Source of the DNA: a virus
DNA length: 20,840 bases
IMG/VR virus record: IMGVR_UViG_3300020438_000344
Span: 1-20,840 of that record
Direction: 5' to 3' (one strand)
Positions 16,811-20,840 of this stretch are shown piece by piece; within the stretch, counting starts at the first letter, position 1, and the number at the start of each line of letters is the position of its first letter. A program made the translations under genes and the position numbers. The notes beneath the pieces are model-generated. The model did no database searches. It was not told the origin of the DNA and saw nothing but the letters and a program-made list of their open reading frames with translations.

Positions 16811-17341
16811 TCAACCCTTCACCACACGAACTTGATAAGAGCCAGAACCTCCAGAACAATAAGGACCAAGATAAGACTGCAACCAAGGATAAACGTCGAA
16901 TATGTTATTAACAGTTCCGACAGCTTGACTATCAGTGTTGTACTTGACTTTGAGGTCTCCAAGCTCGACTTGCTCGTATAACCCCTTATCGCCGGTAGTC
17001 CCTGTAATCGCGTCCGTGTCATTGGCTAGCTCAAAGGCTAGTAAATATGTAGCCTTCTTGATCGCGTTTGGAATGACAGAACATGTAAGTTCCACTCGAT
17101 CGACATGATAATTATTGCGCGGCCACTTCAATGCTTGGCCTGAGTCGCAACGATCACCATAAAAAACCAACGTGTCAATCCAGCCTGTAGCTGAAATCAA
17201 TGCACGATTTTTCTTGTCATCTTGCTTGTTGTCCCATTGCGTGCTGCTTGGAACGGTTTCAAAGTAAGCGTCGGCTTCAGCCAACGTCACATAGCTGTTA
17301 GCTGTCTCACTCTTCAGTGTGGCGTTGATCGTGGCAGCCAT
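16811..17341 (-). CDS. Head-tail connector, DnaT-like / HK97 gp6-type adaptor
   Basis: A 176-residue protein when started at the ATG 17339-17341. A GTG eight codons further up (17365) is also open, but it would place the start inside a terminator hairpin, so I reject it. Residues 15-26, SYVTLAEADAYF, then W, ALISATGWIDTL and ALKWPRNN form the pattern of the phage DnaT-like connector family (PF20557 type), whose members follow the capsid gene and act as head-tail adaptors, not as DNA-binding primosome parts. It should sit below the portal ring. The C-terminus contains YCSGGSGSYQVRVVKG. Confidence 0.8.
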   Translation of the reverse strand: MAATINATLKSETANSYVTLAEADAYFETVPSSTQWDNKQDDKKNRALISATGWIDTLVFYGDRCDSGQALKWPRNNYHVDRVELTCSVIPNAIKKATYLLAFELANDTDAITGTTGDKGLYEQVELGDLKVKYNTDSQAVGTVNNIFDVYPWLQSYLGPYCSGGSGSYQVRVVKG

Positions 17342-17346
17342 AGCGC

Positions 17347-17379
17347 AAAAATAAGGTGGCCCCACCTAATGGTAGGGCC
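17347..17379 (-). terminator. Terminator-like element after the capsid gene, two overlapping hairpins
   Basis: On the minus strand GGCCCTACC, ATTA and GGTGGGGCC form a 9-bp stem with one T-G pair (plus 17358-17379). A second possible hairpin, AGGTG, GGGC, CACCT (plus 17354-17367), overlaps it and is followed at once by TATTTTT (17347-17353). They cannot both form. The element lies between the capsid stop and the connector ATG. Confidence 0.65.
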
Positions 17380-17395
17380 TTTGCTCTGATTACGA

Positions 17396-18475
17396 TCAGA
17401 TGGTGCTGGTATCCAGCGAAGAGTTGACAGTCAACTGAACCATAGGGATCAGATCAATGTCATAGGTGGCAGCCCACTTGTTAGCCGTTGCCAAATTGGC
17501 ATTGGTTGGGTTGTCACCAGCATCAGACCACTTAGTGCCCATAACGTGATAGGCAGTGTGGTAATCCACTGATAGGACGTCTTGCTTCGAGAGCACGTTG
17601 CGCTCAGCTTCGATCCGAAGATCTTGCTGCACACCTTCAAGGATGGTGCCTGATTTAATCAGGTAGCAATAGAACTCGCGTTGATGACCGCCAGTTCCAG
17701 GTGCAACAGTGTTGACTGCAGAATCGATGATTACATTCATACCGGCAAATTCGCCAATAGAACGCGCACCAACTCCAACTCCGCCACCGCCCCAAGTGAC
17801 TGCACCGCCCGTAGACAATGCAGAAGTAGAGAAGGTCAGCATTCCTACCTGATACAGGTAGTAAGCAACAGAAGGATGGACAACTAAGGTGTCCAGCTCT
17901 TCTCCACGTTCTCCAAGCTTGGAACGTGCTTCTGCCACTGTTGCAGCAGTCAAGAAGTTGTCTTCGTTAGCACCAGAAGCAGCAGCTTTACCTTTGTCCA
18001 GCGCATTGGCAGACAAAGCAGTGCCAAACAATCCAGCAAGATGAGAGAACAGACGTGCGCTGTTCAACTTGTTGATTGCATCAGCAAGCTGATTGCGGAT
18101 GTGAAGCATTGGATCTTCACCAGCAGCCAAAACCGCCATATCATCTACTGCATACGCAAATGCGCGATGGCAGATAGTAGCGATTTGAGTGCCAGTACCG
18201 ATTTTCTGAGGAGTCAGATAACCAGCGCCACTGGTGCCCCAAGTGGCTGTACCGTCCAGAATTTCCTCGGTGGGAGATACGGGATTGAACTCGGGAACTT
18301 GAATGCGGGTACCGCCTTCTCTTGAATCGAGAAGAGCGTTACGAACAACAGCACCAGACTTAATGAAAAGACTGCGCTCTTTGATTGCCTCAGACACATA
18401 GGTGCTGAGATTATTCCTTTTTACGATGTCCGCCAGAAGGACACCGCCGGAATAATTCTGAAATGGTGCGGCCAT
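17396..18475 (-). CDS. Major capsid protein
   Basis: A 359-residue protein after the scaffold gene. The sequence pattern, with an N-terminal ADIVKRNNLSTYVSEAIKER and IQVPEFNPVSPTEEILDGTA, then AFAYAVDDMAVLAAGEDPM and LVVHPSVAYYLYQVGML, fits the gp13-like capsid family (PF20036 type) often found with DUF4055 portals. It is probably an HK97-fold coat protein. No protease gene and no obvious N-terminal delta domain is present, so the scaffold is likely the separate upstream protein. A terminator-like element follows it and a 7-bp inverted repeat precedes it, as expected for a highly expressed gene. The family name is from memory of pattern and order. Confidence 0.88.
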   Translation of the reverse strand: MAAPFQNYSGGVLLADIVKRNNLSTYVSEAIKERSLFIKSGAVVRNALLDSREGGTRIQVPEFNPVSPTEEILDGTATWGTSGAGYLTPQKIGTGTQIATICHRAFAYAVDDMAVLAAGEDPMLHIRNQLADAINKLNSARLFSHLAGLFGTALSANALDKGKAAASGANEDNFLTAATVAEARSKLGERGEELDTLVVHPSVAYYLYQVGMLTFSTSALSTGGAVTWGGGGVGVGARSIGEFAGMNVIIDSAVNTVAPGTGGHQREFYCYLIKSGTILEGVQQDLRIEAERNVLSKQDVLSVDYHTAYHVMGTKWSDAGDNPTNANLATANKWAATYDIDLIPMVQLTVNSSLDTSTI

Positions 18476-18505
18476 TCCTTATTCAGGGATAAAGTTTGCG
18501 GGTGT

Positions 18506-18522
18506 TCAAGTCACAGACTTGA
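18506..18522 (-). other. Inverted repeat in the leader of the capsid gene
   Basis: TCAAGTC and GACTTGA form a perfect 7-bp stem with a 3-nt loop, in the 65-nt gap between scaffold and capsid genes. No T-run follows, so it is not an intrinsic terminator. It may mark mRNA processing or stabilise the capsid message; there is no direct evidence. Confidence 0.45.
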
Positions 18523-18540
18523 GATGGTGTCCCACGGGGA

Positions 18541-19245
18541 CTATTTACCTGCCTCTCTCTTGAGCACAGCTGCAAGATCAGGGTCGGTATTTTCCAAGGC
18601 CATTTGCCTCGTTAAGTTCATACTACCTTCTAACCAAGGATTAGCGACGCCTCCAGCACCAGAAATCCCAGTAACTGGTTTTGCACCCATCCCAGCTTGA
18701 GTGCTGGGCTTAAAATGATGCTCGTAAGAAGAACCAGGGTTTTTGAGCTTCGCAAGATAGACATTGATGTCTTGCTCAACGCCACCATCTAAAACTTTGA
18801 CAGTGCCGTCCTCAGCTTTGTTAAGCTTGCTTTGAATCAATTGCAGCATTTGATCTGAATTGATCGCTCCAGCTTGGTTAATTGCTGAAAGTGCAGCATT
18901 CTTCATCGCTGCTGTCTCGTTAGATGTCCGAAGATCAACTAACTGACGCTCCAATTCAGCTATCTGCTGGTCTTTGGTTTGAGCAGTTTTGTTGGCCTCT
19001 TCCCAGAGATCCTTCCACTGCCCTTGATCCTCAAGCGTTTTGCGACGTTGATCGTCTTGTTTTTTGTAAACGTCGTCGAGTTTTCCTTTGATGCCTTGGA
19101 ATCGTTCCTCGGCTTCAGTGGCACGTTGTTGAAGCGCTTGAATTTGCTGCTCGTAACCAGAAACATCGACAGCAGGAGTTTCAGTCGCAGCCACTGGCTG
19201 TTCAGAAGACGCCACAGGCGTTTCCTGGATGACTTGTTCTTCCAT
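18541..19245 (-). CDS. Scaffold-like capsid assembly protein
   Basis: A 234-residue protein with an acidic, Pro/Ala/Thr-rich start, a coiled-coil segment at about 28-115 (YEQQIQALQQ through LERQLVDLRTS), and a C-terminus NPWLEGSMNLTRQMALENTD. The NPW...NLT ending resembles the tail of phage scaffold proteins encoded just before the capsid gene. It begins two bases after the stop of the 39-residue ORF, so translation may be coupled. Expected role: guide capsid protein assembly and leave the prohead. No protease domain is seen. Confidence 0.78.
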   Translation of the reverse strand: MEEQVIQETPVASSEQPVAATETPAVDVSGYEQQIQALQQRATEAEERFQGIKGKLDDVYKKQDDQRRKTLEDQGQWKDLWEEANKTAQTKDQQIAELERQLVDLRTSNETAAMKNAALSAINQAGAINSDQMLQLIQSKLNKAEDGTVKVLDGGVEQDINVYLAKLKNPGSSYEHHFKPSTQAGMGAKPVTGISGAGGVANPWLEGSMNLTRQMALENTDPDLAAVLKREAGK

Positions 19246-19247
19246 TA

Positions 19248-19367
19248 CTAAGAATTAGTTGACTTCTCTACTTTACTACTTTTTGCCTGTTTGGTTGTTT
19301 TTTTGGGCTCAGGCATTGGGCATTCATCTTTTTTGGGTGGGTTGATCTCCTCGAAACGCATTCCCAT
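19248..19367 (-). CDS. Small basic ORF between portal and scaffold
   Basis: A 39-residue ORF beginning MGMRFEEINPPKK and ending KVEKSTNS. It starts 14 nt after the portal stop and ends two bases before the scaffold ATG, so it fills an otherwise empty gap of about 136 nt. Ten of its residues are lysine, and it holds several prolines and one cysteine (residue 15). A second Met at residue 3 is an alternative start. I do not recognise it. Tight packing argues that it is translated; it could serve to couple scaffold translation or act as a small head protein. Confidence 0.5.
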   Translation of the reverse strand: MGMRFEEINPPKKDECPMPEPKKTTKQAKSSKVEKSTNS

Positions 19368-19381
19368 GGGAACAAAAGCTA

Positions 19382-20833
19382 TTACTCTTCTACTGTACCG
19401 CTTGATTCCGCTTCTGCTGCCATAGGCAAAATTTCGCCTTGTACCAACATGTCGCGGAACTCTTCACGATCAATAATTTGATCCTGGAATAGCTGGCCCA
19501 TTGCTGCAATGTCTTGCCCAATCAAACGTTGCAAGTCAAAATCACGACTAATCTTGACCTCAGGCGGTTCAATGCCCAAATAATTGGCAGCAAGGTTGTA
19601 AGACTTCTGCAAACCTGACTCAAGATCCATCGATACCATCGACAGCATCGAGTTCGTATCAATACGATCCAGCCTGCGAGCATCCGCAGATTCAGCTACA
19701 AATTTTTGCTGGCTCAATGTACTGATGCCTAACGTCGCCATTTGCTGCTGTAACTCTTGGATTTCTGATGTCTGCGCTTCAAATGCACCGTTTGAAGGCT
19801 GCACGTAATAAACCTTGTTACCCGGTTGTGTTGCCATCGCATAATTCACACTAATCGCCATGTCTTTTGTCTGATCGTCCCAACCCTCCAATACCAACAT
19901 GGGCTGGCTGGCAATATGCAAACTATGAATCAGATCAGCTTGGCGCTGGAAATGAGCCAGATTTAAATGCGCTATGTCCAACAGTGGTGGACGACTTGTC
20001 ATTGTATCTTTTTTATCAGCATAAATTGTTACCAGCGGAATCTGCCCAAGTGAAAAATCGCCTGATTCAACCAAGTCGTACTCCGCTGTAGCGTCGGATT
20101 GATCGAATGAAGCGGGGTATGGAAATGGCCCTTCCATTTCTTGTTTTTTCTGTTCTTGCCTAAAGACGCGATAACGACCTGACTCAATGACACGGACTTG
20201 GTCATAAACTTTTTCTCCGAACTCTCCATCGGCTACAACTGCTTTTTCACCAATTCGTACTTGAGTAAGATTGCCATAATTTGTTTCCCGATCTAAACGC
20301 CATCCATACACATTGGTTGGATCAACCTCAATCCAATATGGCCTACGGTTAAGAGCACGCTCTTCTGCCAAACTCCTTGCGTCTGATGGAGCGGGAAAAT
20401 CAACAAGAACATGTGAATGCCCATAGGTCAATGCACAAGTGACCAATCGACGTGCATACTCATCTAAATCAGAACCGCAACCATCAACATCCTTGTTGAA
20501 AACTTCGGTCCAATAAGGCGCACCAGTTACACTGATGGGTTTGCGCAGAATAAGTCCTGCTGCTGCTCGGATTAAACGCTGCGTGTAAGGCGTAAATACA
20601 GCACGGTTTACACGCGCCAAATAAGCCGTGTAGTCCTCACGGGGCTCTAACGGTAAAAATGTCTCGCTATTCTCTCGAAGGTATTCCGTTCCAGATACAA
20701 CGGCTTTCATAATCTCCCAGCCTTTCATCTGGTTGATTACTGCTCGCGTACGGACAAATGGGCTGTCAACACTCCCCATATAGGAGCTGCTAACCAAACT
20801 TGTCCTGACGAGCCCTGGAACGGAGTAAGTCAT
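19382..20833 (-). CDS. Portal protein, DUF4055 family
   Basis: A 483-residue protein with ATG at 20831-20833; only seven bases precede it in the window, with GGTG close upstream, so a further start beyond the edge cannot be excluded. The order of parts fits the DUF4055 portal-like family (PF13264): WEIMKAVVSGTEYLRE near residue 40, ETFLPLEPREDYTAYLARVN (57-76), FTPYTQRLIRAAAGLILRKP (81-100), a middle segment with YWIEVDPTNVYGWRLD, and a helical part from about 285 on, with LNLAHFQRQADLIHSLHIAS. It should form the dodecameric vertex through which DNA is packaged. The upstream neighbour, outside the window, is expected to be the large terminase. Confidence 0.88.
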   Translation of the reverse strand: MTYSVPGLVRTSLVSSSYMGSVDSPFVRTRAVINQMKGWEIMKAVVSGTEYLRENSETFLPLEPREDYTAYLARVNRAVFTPYTQRLIRAAAGLILRKPISVTGAPYWTEVFNKDVDGCGSDLDEYARRLVTCALTYGHSHVLVDFPAPSDARSLAEERALNRRPYWIEVDPTNVYGWRLDRETNYGNLTQVRIGEKAVVADGEFGEKVYDQVRVIESGRYRVFRQEQKKQEMEGPFPYPASFDQSDATAEYDLVESGDFSLGQIPLVTIYADKKDTMTSRPPLLDIAHLNLAHFQRQADLIHSLHIASQPMLVLEGWDDQTKDMAISVNYAMATQPGNKVYYVQPSNGAFEAQTSEIQELQQQMATLGISTLSQQKFVAESADARRLDRIDTNSMLSMVSMDLESGLQKSYNLAANYLGIEPPEVKISRDFDLQRLIGQDIAAMGQLFQDQIIDREEFRDMLVQGEILPMAAEAESSGTVEE

Positions 20834-20840
20834 GTCACCA

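Noticed and set aside
17342-17365. GTG at 17365 as start of the connector gene
   Set aside because: It lies inside the terminator hairpin, and the ATG at 17341 gives the normal family N-terminus.

Overview
The window is a continuous late structural region of a tailed double-stranded DNA phage with a long non-contractile tail (siphovirus type). Every gene I can support lies on the minus strand, so the biological order runs from high to low coordinates. The genes are tightly packed, with stop/start overlaps such as TAATG, ATGA and TGATG. The portal family, the capsid and neck module, and the style of the tail fibre suggest a marine siphovirus. A picocyanobacterial host is plausible from general resemblance to cyanophage fibres, but nothing in the sequence proves the host. 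No terminase, lysis, integration or replication gene, tRNA, insertion sequence or CRISPR array is visible. The terminase would be expected beyond the right edge.

Head and neck, 20833 down to 15420: a DUF4055-type portal, a new 39-residue ORF, a coiled-coil scaffold-like protein, and the major capsid protein. These are followed by four small neck and tail-completion proteins: a DnaT-like/HK97 gp6-type adaptor, a head-closure protein, a gp10-like neck protein and a tail terminator. The capsid gene is followed by an intrinsic terminator-like element with two overlapping hairpins.

Tail shaft, 15352 down to 10437: the major tail tube protein, a strong intrinsic terminator, and the tail assembly chaperone gene pair. 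The second chaperone reading frame has no independent entry evident. It is reached by a -1 programmed frameshift at a CCCAAAA heptamer just before the stop of the first frame. A 1164-residue tape measure protein follows.

Tail tip and fibres, 10437 down to 1: the order matches lambda M-L-K-(I)-J, with an M-like protein, an L-like protein, an NlpC/P60-like K protein and a 1470-residue J-like hub. The start of the hub looks like a fused gpI tail. Two further proteins then resemble the major tail tube protein, giving three tube-like proteins in one virion module. The last gene is a repeat-rich fibre that starts at a TTG codon and is still open at the left edge after 1123 codons.

The most interesting observations are the three tail-tube-like proteins, the clear frameshift site, the overlapping hairpins after the capsid gene, the coiled-coil insertion in the J-like hub, and the K-like protein that appears to lack its catalytic histidine.
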